A stretch of DNA of 64,000 nt, from NCBI GenBank assembly GCA_964017235.1, contig OZ024929.1, forward strand, positions 60,359,603-60,423,602, in the 5' to 3' direction. The notes beneath the pieces are model-generated. The model ran no database searches. It had not been told where the DNA came from and saw only the letters and a program-made list of their open reading frames with translations. This document shows, piece after piece, positions 24,320 through 37,409 of this stretch. Positions within the stretch are counted from its first letter, which is position 1, and the number at the start of each line of letters is the position of its first letter. A program made the position numbers and the translations under genes. Source of the stretch: Sabellastarte sp. h YS-2021 (taxonomy: Eukaryota > Annelida > Polychaeta > Sabellida > Sabellidae).

Positions 24320-27300
24320 GGATCTCCCATGATGGCAACGTCCAGGACGGTTGCCCAGACCTCACCAGAGATGAATCAGCTGATCAGAAAGTATCTGAAG
24401 AGTCTACCTACAGAGAGACTATCAGGCGTGAGGTCCTTTATGGGCTGGCATCAGATCCCTGAATTCGACAGTGTGTCTTCTGCAACCCTTTTGCCAGTTC
24501 CCAAGTTCAACCAACAGGGAAAGTATCTGTCAAGTTGTCAGTGGACGACTGGCTGTGTAGAAAGATGGAGAAGTTAAAGCTCACTGTTGCTGAAGGCTAC
24601 CCTTCCAGAAGCACAGAAACTGCTGGACTGCTCCGGGACCAGTTTGTCAAGACACTAAGGTCGTCTAGATGGTACGACATGCATGTTGACAAGAAGGACT
24701 TGGGTAGATCTACTGTGTGTTCATGGTCTCCGGAACCGGCAAAACTCAACAGTGCATTCAGTAGGGTTGCCAGGTTGCCCTTAGACAGGACATCTTGAGA
24801 TGTTGGGAGAGAGCAGCCAGAGAACAATTTGTTATGTGCATCCAGGCTGCAGGGCTGTCAAGGTGTTTAACTAGGGTACAGGACGCTATGTCTACACAAC
24901 TGAAGAGTTTACACATGAGCAAAGGCAAGGGCAAGTTCTCTTAAAGAATGCAGCAAGCTGTGGATGAACTGGAGTATTTGGTTACATTTTAACCGGTCAA
25001 TCTCCAAAGCTATGGCCAGGACAATGCAGGACTTGTCAGAAGGTTTGTTCATTAGTGTCGCAAACTTCACCCTTGCGCGTAGAGACAGCTACCTGGACTG
25101 TTTACATGCGGGTGTAAAACAGGACACACTCACTGCACTGCGTACTGTTCCCGTTCATTTGCAGTCACTTTTCCCGGACCAGCTTCTCATCAAAGCTGAA
25201 GAGGAAGTGGCCAGAAGTGAAGAGAGGCGTTCTTCTAGCCAGTCTCACAGGAAGCCCGGACGCTTTCATCTGTATGCTTCCAATGACAAGTCTTTGCTTC
25301 AACAGGACCGGTAAATCATCTGTGCCAGCTTGGAAGCAAATAAGAGAACACCTGCAAAGCAGGAAAAGTCATGGCAAGCCTTCCACTTTTTCATAGAAAC
25401 CGGCCAAGGGTTCTAAACCGCGTAAATGACAATTACTTTGTAAAGTGTGCTACCGGGTTGAAGGACTGTGTATGTGTACCCGGTCAGTTAGGTTTGAATC
25501 CTTCACCAGTGACTTCAAGCAACAGCGTGACTGTAAATTTGCTTGTAAACTCTTGTGTTGCAAATGCTCATTCTGTTACCGGGTTGCCGCAAAAGAAAGG
25601 TGTAAATACAAATTATTGTCACAATTACACAGAAATAAAATATATGAAAGATGTTTCCTGTGTAGGTCACTTGAGCTCTGCAAATCTTGTCACAAATGTC
25701 CCAACTGTTGTTATAAGTCCACCTGTAGGGGCAAGGCTACATCATTTTGGGGAGAAATGGGAAGCTCTGGGTTTGAGTCCAAAAGTAGTAACAGCACTCA
25801 GAGAGGGCTACACCCTCCCCTTCCGGTTCAGACCCAATTTAACCAGATCACCAACTGTCATAAGCAACTATGTCAACCCACAAAGACAGTCCCACCTTTT
25901 GGAGACACTGTATCAGCTGGTAAACAAAAATGCTGTAGAACCGGTAGCAAACCAAAACTCACTGGGGTTTTACAACCGGCTATTTTTGGTACCCAAACCC
26001 AAAAACCGGTGGAGACCTATCCTGGACCTGAGCACCTAGAACACCTTCCTAAACACAGAGTCGTTAAAAATAGAGACCCCAGAGACAATAAGAACCTCCC
26101 TACAGATAGGGAAGTGGGTCACCTCCATAGACTTCAAGGAGGCATACTTCCACATACCAATTCACAGTCAGTCCAGGAAGTACATGCGTTTTCACATCCA
26201 GGGTCGGTCCTACCAGTTCAAAGGCCTACCCTTTGGTCTGTCCACAGCACCTATGGAGTTCACAGTGGTGGCCAAAGAGGTCAAACTGATGGCCTTACAG
26301 AGGGGTATAAGAATCCACCAGTACCTAGACGACTGGTTGGTGAGAGCCACGTCCCCCTAAACTTGTCTCCAGCATACATTCTATCATGTCCCTCATAGAG
26401 CTTCTAACAGCCACAGAAAAACAAGCCCACCTAGGTCGACTTCATATGAGACCCATACAGTGGCACTTAAAGAACAACTGGAGGGTACCATAATCACTAG
26501 AAAAGGTGATACCTGTTCCCAGATTGCTCCACCCCCACCTAAGGTGGTGGCTGGAGGAAAGCAATGTGCTTCCAGGTCATCCATTATACCCACTAAAACA
26601 TGCTCTGCAGATATTTACAGACACATCAAAAGAAGGGTGGGGCGCTCACTTAAACGAGCGCACTGCAAGGGGAACCTGGTCCCTTCCAGAAAGCAAGTTG
26701 CATAATAACCACTTGGAACTAAAGGCGGCCTTACTGGACGTAAAAAAGTTCCAAGACCTCTGCTGCAACAACATAGTCCTGGTAGCCACAGACAACACAA
26801 CAGTGGTTGCCTATATCAACAAGGAAGGGGGGATGAAATCTGGCTCCCTGTGTGCCCTACTGTGGAGAATCCTGTCCTGGTGCACCAGGAAACAGGTAAC
26901 TCTCAGAGCACATCACATCCCCGGCCGGCTGAACGTGATGGCAGACAAGCTATCCAGACTTGGCCAGACCATTCAAACGGAGTGGTCCCTTCATCCAGAG
27001 GTTTTCCAAGCTATATGCTCCTGGTGGAACCAGCCCCAAGTGGACCTTTTTGCCACCAGATTCAACACCAAACTGCCACAATTTGTGTCACCGGTCCCAG
27101 ACCCCCAGGCATGGGCAGTGGATGCACTCAGTCTGTCATGGGAGGATCTGGACCCATATGCCTTCCCACCAGCAGCCATCTTGGGCAAAGTGGTGGAGAA
27201 GTTACAAGACTACCCATGCAACAGAATTATTCTGATTGCACCAGGGTGGCCCAACATGCCCTGGTTCTGGGATCTAGTGGCAATGCCCAGTCGGATCCCA

Positions 27301-29070
27301 CTGTGTCTGCCCAATCTGGTATCTCAACCATTCAATCAGACCCTGCATAGGAACCTGTCAAACCTGAACCTACATGCCTGGCTCCTAGAGCCACAGCAAT
27401 CAAGGAGCAGGGCTTCTCTGAGGCAGTGGCAGCACGAATTGAGGCTCCTCAAAGAGGATCAACCAGATCTGTCTATGAGGCAAAGTGGACACTTTTTACA
27501 AAGTGGTGCCTCAGTAATCAGGTAGACTTCAGGGCACCACCTCTGAAAGCCATAGCTGACTTCCTCTTGCACCTGTTCCAGGACAGCAAGTTACTACCTA
27601 GTACCATTGATAGATACAGATCAGCCATTGCTGACAAGTTGGGCAATTCTCCCATTAATGTCAGCAAAGATGAGAATGTCACTCGTCTCCTGGATAGTTT
27701 CCATAGAGACAGGCCCAAGGGCAGGAGGGGTATACCCTCCTGGAACCTGTCCCTGGTCTTACACCAGCTGATAAAGGCTCCCTTTGAACCTCTAAATGAG
27801 GCCTCATTAAAACACTTGACGTTCAAGACTGTTTTTCTGTTGGCCCTGGGTTCTGGTAAGCGCAGGAGATCCATGCTTGGTTACATAAGAACATCAGACA
27901 CCAATCAAACTGGTCTAAGGTGTCCTTGTACCCTTCACCCAGCTTTCTATCCAAGAACCAGCTGGCTAAGGAAGGTCCAGATAGTGTGGCTCCAGTGTTC
28001 ATACCAGCCTTGGCCCCCACTCTGGATAAGTCACTCAAGGGCGACAGGTCCTTGTGTCCAGTCAGAGCCCTTCGCTATTACCTGGACAGGACCTCAGATC
28101 TTAGGCAGAACAAGGAGTTGGTCTTTGTCTCCTTCAAGAAAGGTTTTGATAAGGACATCTCACCTGCCACCATCTCCTCATGGATCAAGCAGACTGTGAT
28201 CCTATGTTATGAGCTCTCTCAAGAGGCCCTTACACTGCATCAGGTTAAAGCCCATGATGTCAAGGCCTTTGCTGCTTCTAAGGCCTTCCAGTTGGGGGTC
28301 TCCTTAGAGCAGATTTTGTCAGCCTGCCACTGGAAATCTCATAACACCTTCACACAATTCTATTTGAAGGATGTGGCTTGGGCTGATACAGAGCTTTTTC
28401 ATTTAGGGCCAGTGGTGGCTGCCCAACAAGTCCACCACCAAACCCAAAAATGAAAAGATATGTAAATAATAATATATGTGCATAAGATGTATATTTGTAT
28501 GTAATACCAAAAAAAAAAAACTGTGACTTGCTTCCTTTGGGAAGTTTATTTCTTATGGGACTGAACTCAACCCTCTCTTCCTATTCTCAGAGCAGGTTTG
28601 GGAAAAAGGGGGGGGGGGGGGGGGGGGCAACATCGGTAGACTTCCGGGTAACCAGTTAGTTGTAACCGACCTTGATCTTTGGGGTCATCTGCCCCTAGGT
28701 CAACTGGAACTTCTCAACTTTTGTTTTCTTTATGAGTTCACTTGAGTCCCTAGTAACTTACCCGCCTACCAAGCGGTAGTTATTCAGCGATTGTCCATTG
28801 GATAGGATGTATTAACGCAATAAAATTGCACATAAGTAATAAGTAAATTAAATTTTTATAAGTTAATACCCTATCCAATGGACAGGCAAGGCCCACCCAT
28901 CCGGCCCCATCATCAGCTTACTAGGGGTCTTAATAGGACTAGACACGAAAAAGATGCGCCACCTAGTGAATGCACACTCTGTGACCAGTCCTGCCGGTAG
29001 TATATACAGGACATCTTTTTCTGGCGTTTGGCGGGACCGGTCGCACCAACCGGTAAAGCAATTGTCGTTT
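24320..29070 (+). mobile_element. DIRS-type retrotransposon copy B, broken fossil
   Basis: It lacks a recognisable left terminal repeat and begins within the gag-like region (from about 24320; SFMGWHQIP matches SFMGW/AFMGW in the other copies). It continues with the Cys-rich and RT frames (about 25400-26400), RNase H (about 26500-27000, FTDTSKEGWGAHL, HIPGRLNVMADKLSR), a largely open recombinase region (about 27426-28453), a 20-base G run (28608-28627), an internal complementary region (about 28785-28885) and the right terminal repeat (about 28920-29068). Broken, with about five interruptions. Intermediate age, similar to copy A. Confidence 0.9.
28785..28885 (+). repeat. Internal complementary region of DIRS copy B
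   Basis: Same layout as at 13588: ATTGTCCATTGGATAGGATG, ATTAACGCAATAAAATTGC, then TACCCTATCCAATGG. It follows the ACTTACCCGCC..AAGCGGTAGTTATTCAGC lead found in copies A, B and D. Confidence 0.85.
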
Positions 29071-29099
29071 GACACAGTTTTCGTTTACAAAGCATTTTG

Positions 29100-32000
29100 A
29101 CATGGCTGGCAAGAAGGAGACGTTTTTGAAAAGAATTCACGCTTTTTCATAAGAATTGAAAGCTTGTATTCTTTCTATTGTTGTTTACCAGCCTTCTTCA
29201 ACAGGAAGTCTGCATTTAGAGTGGATTGTTGGCATTTACAGACCTTTTACATGGTTCATAATTATGTAGGGTCCTGTTCGCCATTAAAGAAGAAGATTTT
29301 CTCGACATTTAAAGACAAGATTTCATCTTCCTGGCCTTCCACTACATCCATTTCATCTTCTAACCTTCTGCAGCTTATGCTAGCACGTCTAGAAGCTATG
29401 CAAGGTATTGACTGATAGCTGGACAGAAGGACCTCATAGACAGGTCTTCTGCTTCAGTGTTTCCAACGGGGGCTCGGTGGTGTAGCGGTTAGAGTTCTCG
29501 CCTCCAACCTCTGAGGCCGCCGGTTCGAATCTCGGGCCGGGCGCTTCATGTTGGAAAGTTGGTAGTTACTTGCCGATGCCCGGTGGTTTACAGTGCAGTA
29601 TGCACTGGTTTCCTCCACCTGTAAACTACCCGTCGCAATATGACCCTGGCTGTTGAACGCGACGTAAAAACAACAAATAACTAAATCAGTGTTTCCAACT
29701 ACAGAGGTAAAGACGTCAGAGGCTGCACTTCTTCAAGACCTACCTCATCAGAGTTCAACCACAGATATCTTCCTTGAGGCAGAAGAGTGGCTAGATTAAG
29801 ATTTACATCTTACGGTAGGGAAGTACCTCTGCCTCATCTAGTGCGGTAAATATGGCAGAGGCAACCCCTGTAACAGAAGAATCTACCATGAACAGAAGTT
29901 TGTCTCATCAGATAGTTTCAGAGCTACACGTTGCAGAAATTCATCTGAAAACAAATGTGGAAACTCGGCAGATACTGCACTTGGTCAAGAAGTACTTCCT
30001 GAAGTCAGACCTTCTTCTGAACCAGCTTTTTCATTTTAATATTACTGATCATAATGGAAACAAATTAAATTTCACTGGTGAGTTATTTATAACAACATAG
30101 AAGATGTAAATGAAGGTTTTCCTGCAGAAGAAACTACCATGCAGTGTTAATAGACTTTCAGAGGCTAGAACGTCACTACTCTGAAAGGCCATCATTCTTT
30201 GTCTTCTCTCACTTAAGACAAGATCTCCATGGCTGGGGAGGAAGAGGCTCATGGTGATACAACTTCAATTGAAAACAAATAACAACTCTGTCTTTGCTGA
30301 GGTAGATAACAGAAGCTGTTCGAGATCAAGAAGAACTACCTAAGTTAAACCTTCTTCTCGTCCATTCAATTTGGTATGGGAAGGGTTTCCTTTCTTCATT
30401 TTTCTACCTTATGCGAGGTTTGTTGGTGTTTCTCATTATAAAAACACATCAACAGATTTCTCAACAACAGCACACAAATGCCAGGATTTTTCAAAGGAAT
30501 TTGTTTAATCTACCTTGTCTTCCACGACTTTAGGTTCATATTACACAGTTTACAACCATGCAGTTTAAAACACAGCATATTCAAATGCTGGGGTTGGTCA
30601 TCTAATCTGGTCACAATTCTCGACAAGTAACCCTCAACTTGGAAAATACTGCAATGTTTTGTTTGGTTCCAGTGGACCAACACTTCATTAAGGCATGGAA
30701 GTACTGCTTAGCTACATTCAGACCCAATTTCTTTCTTCTCATTTATTGGGAAGTTTTAGAAATTAAAGAAGAGGCATCAATGGCAAGGACTTGCAACATG
30801 AGCTGGTTAGTCGTGATACCATCCCTTTTCCTGCTTCTATCTATCTAACATGAGAGAGATTGGCAGGAATCTTCAGTTATAAGTATTATGACCACATCTA
30901 CACTAATATGACACAAGATCTTTTGTTGGAAAACAGACAAGAATTAACAGAAGGCATCACAATCCACCATTGAGGGTTGTGGTTGCCGTATAAATAACAT
31001 CCAAGGATAATAAAAAGTGGCATTTGCTGGAGGTCTGTTTATAAAACAAATGCCACTTCAGAGTTGTTCAGCTTGCAGTAAGGTTAAGTACTGTCCAACT
31101 AATCGATTTGTCGAGAATATCCACAATTCATAGTGGATAAAATATATTCTGGCAGGAAACAACAAATCAAATGGAGAAGTGTGTATATCAGATGCTTCTA
31201 TACGTTTATAATCTCAGTAAAGTGTGTTCAAACCTACAGTTTTACAGCACATTGGGGACCTGTGAGGGTAGTGTATTAATCAAAACATCACACGGTCCCA
31301 GCTTGGAGGATGCAAACCGCAAGGTAATCAGTACTCCATTTACGAAGGTGGATGGGTAGTTGCGTTACAGCTAGTACTAGATGCGTTCTTCCTCATTCCC
31401 CTTCACAACTAATCGTTAGTTTTCATTGGAAGTTTGCTTGTAAAAGAATGCCCCTTGTCATAGGTCATTCTTTTTAGTTCACATCCCTACCCTTCGGTGT
31501 AGTAGCACCTCCACTTGAATTTATCCACGTAGCACCACACTCACCAGTATAGAGACCACTGGTTATATACTGCCTAGAAACTACATTGGGAGATTAGCTT
31601 TTGAAGTCAGAACTCATCCAAACAAAACACTTCCACTTCTTTGGTTACAAATTCAACCATAGCAAGGGTACAGTGTCCCCATAGAAGAAAGTGGGGTATT
31701 TGACAAGGTTATGGATTGGGTACATGCAAGTTTGTCAACCATTCCCATAACTCTGATGTCATTTATAGTAATCTACAACCTAAAAAAAAAATATTCACAA
31801 TCTTTACACATTCAGATATGTTGTTCACCCTTTTGAAAATATATTTGTTTTGGTGTAAAATCACAGAGGTCTTACCAGGATATCCCTCCATACAAAAGAT
31901 GTGTCTGTGTAGGGTTAAGGAACACATTTGGCTGACCCATTCATTAGGTAAGTGTCTGATGGTCTTGTATCTAATGGTTCTTTGTAAGCCCACAACAATT

Positions 32001-33425
32001 TTCTGAGGGCTCACCACATTTAGGGCTGTCAAAATGGGATATCAGACGCCTTTTCATACAGGGATAAGTTCAAACAGAATGTCTTTCATCCCACAATTTT
32101 CACATTATTTGCCAAATTTGGCACACTGCAATGCTAGATAGCTTTGTACAAAGATGAAGAACAAACTATCTCTGTTTATTTCGCCAGTTTAATACCCTAA
32201 TGCAATGCAATGGAATGGCAGTAGATGTATTGAGTAACTTATGGGAGGCACTATTTGGTTATGCCTACGGTTATATATTTCTCATTTCAAAAATGGTACA
32301 AAAAATGAGAATTATACTTCTTAAATGATAGCAGGAGCCCCAGGGTGACTAGGGATGTGTTGGTTTTGGGACCTGATGGACTTATTATCAAAACCACTAT
32401 TGTCCTACATCATGGAGGAATCTCTTTAAACAGCTATTCAGCCAGAGATTTACCAAAGCCTGCCATATCTCAACTCCATGGTAAAAAAAAAGAAGAAAAA
32501 ATCTCAGAAGCTGAGGCACTTCAGAATCTGTTTTAAAAAAGTCTACGGAGCAAGGTAGTTCTTTTTGAATCTGATGCAAAGAGATTTAGGTGGACTTCCA
32601 ACAGCCTTCTCTCTCCTCAATAGCAGATTTTTGACCCATTGATTCACTGGTAAAATCTGGTTTCTACCACACTTGCAGGATACAGGGTTGCTATTGCAAA
32701 TCATTTGGGTTCACTATTGAAATCATTCATAGTTATGAACTCAATAGACTGATAGATGGGTTTCATTTGAGTTCACTATTGAAATGATTCATAGTTATGG
32801 ACTAAATGGATTGATAGAGGTTTTTCATAGGATAGACCAATGTAGGATGGTGCTATACCTTTTACACTCTTTGGACTTGTCTTGATTATTCTTACTCTTG
32901 ACAAAGTCTCTTTTGAACATTCTGACATTCAAATCAGTTTTCTCATGACCTTGGCATCTGATAGATAGAGGTGAGGTTGTTTGGACTTTCAAATCATTCA
33001 AACACGGAACTGAAAGGAGTTCACAGTTTCTCCTTCATCAGTACTCCTAGCAGAGAACAGATAGCCTCAGATGGGCCCGATATTGTTCAAGCTAGTTTTC
33101 ATTCCTGCTTTTATGCAATTTTTAGATGATTCTTTGACTGAAGATATGACCCTTTGCCCCTTTAGAACTCTAAGATTCTATCTTGACATATTTGAGATCT
33201 TAGATAGGGGAAATATGTGCTATTCATCTTTTTGAAGATGACTTTTCAGGAGGTATACAATGAGCTACTATGTCAACAGGCAGACAGTTGTGCTAGCTGA
33301 TCAAAGATCTGACCTTGCAACTTTGAATGTTTCCATGGCCAAGGCACAAAATGCTCCTTATATGGCTGGAAGTCACACTCCACAGTTTTATACTTTAACT
33401 TGTGACTTGGCAGTCAAATGAAAGT
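29100..33425 (+). mobile_element. Old decayed DIRS-type copy with SINE insertion
   Basis: Very degenerate similarity in order: a gag-like start (about 29280-29450, LMLARLEAM), an RT fragment (about 31470-31530, FTSLPFGVVAPPLEF), the recombinase start (about 32660-32720, TLAGYRVAIANHLG) and the recombinase end (about 33300-33420). Many interruptions; ends not defined. It belongs to the same older layer as the copy at 18190-24310 and carries a younger SINE at 29468-29685. The assignment rests on short matched phrases only. Confidence 0.6.
29468..29685 (+). mobile_element. tRNA-derived SINE
   Basis: About 218 bp. The head resembles a tRNA gene: TGGTGTAGCGGTTAGAG matches a Pol III A box and GGTTCGAATCTC matches a B box. 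The body is GC-richer than the surroundings and ends in ACGTAAAAACAACAAATAAC, an A-rich tail. Perfect 14-bp target duplications TCAGTGTTTCCAAC flank it (29454-29467 and 29686-29699), which implies insertion by LINE machinery and a fairly recent date. The partner LINE is not in the window. Confidence 0.93.
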
Positions 33426-33810
33426 CAGACTATTCTTTGGAACTATAGTATCGCCATGTGGTTCCTTCATAGTTTGTGTATTGTATTATGCATTACAGTA
33501 ATTATATGTATATGTACAGTTCCAATGGCCAGATCACACATTTTAGTGGTACCTGAAAACCCATTGCAAATACCCCAATCATGGGACATTCATTTCCCCT
33601 GTTCAGAGATCTTGAAAAAGCATCTGATCTGGTGGAAAGACCCAAGGAATGTGTTAAAAATTTGTATTCTCCATATAGAGGAGCACAATCTCCTGTTATT
33701 TATCAATGCGCCGGTCATTGGTTGGGTAACACATTGATATTTAGTGTTATAAAATTCCAAATGTGTGGGAATTTTTTCAATGAATGTTCTGGACAGCTCC
33801 AGTTTACTTT

Positions 33811-35075
33811 ATAACAAATTCTAAAATGGTAGGCTGTGCAGTGACCTTGGACACGTCTTTTGCGCAATTCAGAAATCGCGAATATAGAACAGTAAATAAA
33901 GTAACGCTGTTGAATTCTACGTACATCATCCCTTCGCGTACAATTGTAAACAAACGACTCGCGGTAAAATAAGTGGTTAAAATATTCATAAAATTGTTAT
34001 TTCTTGCTTGATTTTAATAAATATCATATCGTTTTAAAGCTTACAAAAATTGAAAGCATCTACAGTGACAATCTCTCAATATTTCATAACAAATTCTATG
34101 AAACTAGAGTGACAAAAATACTTACTTTTTTACCCTAGATATCGCTATGTATGTTTCACTGATAGAACAGCCAACATGGCGTTGGATTTGTTTTGATTTG
34201 TGCGTAAGATTTACTGCTTTTTTTTACCAGAATATTAATGTAACCATTTTAGAATAGGAATAAAAGACAAATTCTCGTGCTTTATGATGGTTTTAAACTA
34301 TCGATCTGCTGTATTAAAGCACTCAGCCCTTCGGGCTTCGTGGCTTTAATGTAGCCGATCGATAGTTTAAAACCATCATAAAGCACTCGAATATGTCTTT
34401 TATTCCTATAATATAACTACATATGTTATTTTGTTAAGTTTCTAAGTATGATTGTCATACTCTTGTACTTATCATCACAAGGGTGTTTGAAATTAGTTCA
34501 TTGAAACTAAAAATGCATACAGGGCTCAAATAAGGCACCTTTGGGAAGGTTGCCAGGTTAGTGCTTATATATATAACTACTAAATGTTATTTTGTTAAGT
34601 TACTTTTATTACATATTCTAAAATGGTAGGCTGCGCAGTGACCTTGGACACGTCTTTTGCGCAATTCAGAAATCGCGAATATAGAACGGCAAATAAAGTA
34701 ATGCTGTTGAATTATACGTATATCATCCCTTCGCGTACAAATGTAAACAAATGATTCGCGGTAAGATAAGTGGTTAAAATATTCATAAAATTGTAATTTC
34801 TTGCTTGATTTTAATAAATAGCATATCATTTTAAAGCTTACAACACAGTGAAAGCATCTACATTGACAGTCTCTAAAAATTTCATAATAAATTCTATGAA
34901 AATAAAGTGACAAAAATACTTATTTTTTACCTTAGATATCGCTATGTATGTTTCATTGATGGAACAGCCAACATGGTGTTGGATTTGTTTTGAATTTTGC
35001 ATAAAATTTACTGCTTATTTTGACCAAAATATTAGTGTAACCATTTTAGAATAGGAATAGTCTTTTATTCCTATA
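33811..35075 (+). repeat. Direct repeat pair of ~450 bp around a hairpin element
   Basis: About 33811-34260 is repeated at about 34600-35055 (shared AAAATGGTAGGCTG, TGACCTTGGACACGTC, TTTGCGCAATTCAGAAATCG and more), with moderate divergence. The first copy continues into a 155-bp hairpin. The second continues into only a short residual palindrome (AATAGGAATAGTC..TATTCCTAT at about 35051-35073). Confidence 0.85.
34255..34409. repeat. 155-bp near-perfect hairpin (foldback element)
   Basis: ATAGGAATAAAAGAC..CATGATGG-like left arm and GTC..TTTTATTCCTAT right arm pair along almost their whole length, including TTTTAAACTATCGATC with GATCGATAGTTTAAAA. An inner stem, AGCCC-TTC-GGGCT, closes it. It looks like a MITE or foldback element. 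At DNA level it could extrude a cruciform, and in the intron transcript it would form a long hairpin. Confidence 0.85.
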
Positions 35076-35203
35076 ACATAGTCTAGTACTGTATTCTCAC
35101 AAGATTGCTTGAGATTTGTACTTTGACTTTTCATTTGATTATACCTGCTTTGGTGACAAAAATATTAAAACTCCCACCACCAGTATGGTTGTAATCAAGC
35201 ACT

Positions 35204-36999
35204 AGTGAGGATGAGGTAAGGGTAATTTACGCAATAAAATGTAAAAATTTTATTAAGCGTCCCACAAGGGACGCTTGTTTGCATATGGGAGGAATTCTCG
35301 CGGAAGGGTCCGCCGGCTGATTTTGCTTGTCCGGATGATAACTTAAGAAGCGTTTAAAATATTCGCCTGAAATTTGATATACGGATGCAAGGTATAAAGA
35401 TCTGGAAATGAATAGATTTTGGTACTCTTCCATTAAAAATGGCTAATTAATTAAGCATTAAAATGTTTATTAACGAGGAAAATACAAATCCCTTAATAAC
35501 TTCTAAACCGTGCGAGATAGAGCGATTTCGACGAAATTTTTGACCCACAGGTTATCTCTGCTAAGTACTCTGCTCAATTTCAAAAAAATTTCCTCTATCC
35601 AAAAATGGCGGCCATTTTGAATTTTGTAATTTTTGACAAAAATGGCAAAAATTTAAAGGTCTGCACTCTGATTTGTGGGAACACAATACACTCATGTAGT
35701 GTTCATCACAAATAATTCACAATTATTTTGGCAAAATTTTTGGCCCACAGGGTATCTAAGCAAGATACTCTATTCCTCTATCCAAAAATGGCAGCCAATT
35801 TGAATTTTCGAAAATTTTTGGCCCACAGGGTATCTAAGCAAGATACTCTATTCCTCTATCCAAAAATGGCAGCCATTTTGAATTTTCAAATTTTTGACAA
35901 AAATGGTAAAACTTAAAATTGCTTGTATCTCCTAAACCGTGCAAGATAGAGAGATTTCGGCGAATTTTTTGGCCCACAGGGTATATATGTAAGATACTCT
36001 GCTCAATTCTCAAAAAAATTTTCCTCTTTCCAAAAATGGCGGCCATTTTGAATTTTCGAATTTTTGACAAAAATGGTAAAACTTAAAATTGCTTGTATCT
36101 CCTAAACCGTGTGAGATAGAGCGATTTCAGTGAAATTTTTGGCCCATAGGCTATGTATGCAAGATACTCTGCTCAATTCTCAAAAATTTAACCTCTTTCC
36201 AAAGTGGCGGCCATTTTGAATTTTCAAATTTTTGACAAAAATGGTAAAACTTAAAACTGCTTGTATCTCCTAAACTGTGCGAGATAGAGAAATTTCGGCG
36301 AAATTTTTGACCCAGAGGGTATATATGCAAGATACTCTGCTCAATTCTCAAAAATTTTTCCTCTTTCCAAAAATAGCGGCCATTTTGAATTTTCGAATTT
36401 TTGACAAAAATGGTAAAACTTAAAATTGCTTGTATCTCCTAAACTGTGCGAGATAGAGCGATTTCGGTGAAATTTTTGGCCCATAGGCTATATATGCAAG
36501 ATACTCTGGCGATTTTTCAAAAATTTTTCCTCTTCCCAAATATGGCGGCCATTTTGAATTTTCGAATTTTTGACAAAAATGGCAAAACTTAAAATTGCTT
36601 GTATCTCCTAAACCGTGCGAGATAGAGCGATTTTGGCGAAATTTTTGGCCCACAGGGTATATATGCAATATACTCGGCTCAGTTCTCACAAATTTTTCCT
36701 CTTTCCAAAAATGGCGGCCATTTTGAATTTTTGAATATTTGACAAAAATGGTAAAACTTAAAATTGCTTGTATCTCCTAAACCATTTTAAATTTTTCAAT
36801 TTTTTTTCGATATAATTTTAGATTGACAGGGTATCTAAGCAAGATCTTCTTTTTATTATAAGCAGCCAACACCATCTTTTTTCTTTTGGGACGCTTTGTT
36901 TTTGCCATGCAAAAACAAACGCTTTGCTTCGCTAGCGATCCTCTAGTTGTACTTTAACTTTTTGTAAGTTAAATACTTACCTTATCCTCACTAGATTCG
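35204..36999. mobile_element. Element with GTGAGGATnAGGTAAG ends carrying a satellite array
   Basis: The left end CTAGTGAGGATGAGGTAAGG (35204 on) and the right end CTTACCTTATCCTCACTAG (to about 36999) are inverted copies. Inside the left end is a short hairpin AAGCGTCCC-ACAA-GGGACGCTT (about 35254-35275). GGGACGCTTTG recurs at the right (about 36890). The core is the satellite at 35500-36800. The left end also contains TTACGCAATAAAATG, close to the junction motif of the DIRS copies, so a tyrosine-recombinase element is possible. No coding region is seen. Confidence 0.5.
35500..36800 (+). repeat. 169-bp satellite with palindromic YY1 motif
   Basis: About seven units. TATCTCCTAAACCGTG starts recur near 35925, 36096, 36264, 36433 and 36602, a period of about 169 bp. 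Each unit has GCGATTTCGGCGAAATTTTTGG, CACAGGGTAT and a CCATTTT palindrome. AAAATGGCGGCCATTTT is perfect at 35602-35618, 36033-36049 and 36708-36724 and near-perfect in the others. Confidence 0.9.
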
Positions 37000-37185
37000 G
37001 ATTTCTGCCTTGCCAACCCCACATTTTCAAGATTTTTGGGTTTACAATATATTATATTGGCTTCCAAAATTAAAGTGGGGCTTAACGGGGTTCTTCCGGT
37101 GCACGCGCATGCGTGGTCAACACGTAAGCACTAGTGAGGATAAGGTAATTATTTAACTTACAAAAAGTTAAATTACAATACAATT
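36948..37185. repeat. Foldback structure sharing the GTGAGGAT end
   Basis: The arm about 36950-37000 (ACTTTTTGTAAGTTAAATAC, CTTACCTTATCCTCACTAG) is repeated inverted at about 37128-37182 (CTAGTGAGGATAAGGTAA, CTTACAAAAAGTTAAA). About 130 bp of unique sequence separates the arms. Confidence 0.75.
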
Positions 37186-37409
37186 TTTACAATTTCTACA
37201 TTTGTGGCTGGTATGTCTGCAATACTGATGTATTTGTAGTAGACATCAATGTTGCCTAAATCTGACTGAAAGGATTAGGCATTATGCTGATGAGACTTTA
37301 AGATTGGTTTGACCTTGTCTTGGGGTCGGATGTTACAATGTAGATGGATTATCTATTTATGACATCCAATTGTAGCACCAACAGTGTCAGCATTTGTGAG
37401 AACGACAGC

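Noticed and set aside
24320-29070. Ty3/gypsy or retroviral origin for the RT copies
   Set aside because: The QYLDDW RT could suggest it, but there are inverted rather than direct terminal repeats, a tyrosine recombinase in place of a DDE integrase, and internal complementary regions.
29468-29540. A functional tRNA gene
   Set aside because: A and B boxes are present, but the acceptor and anticodon arms do not close and the segment continues into a SINE body with target duplications.
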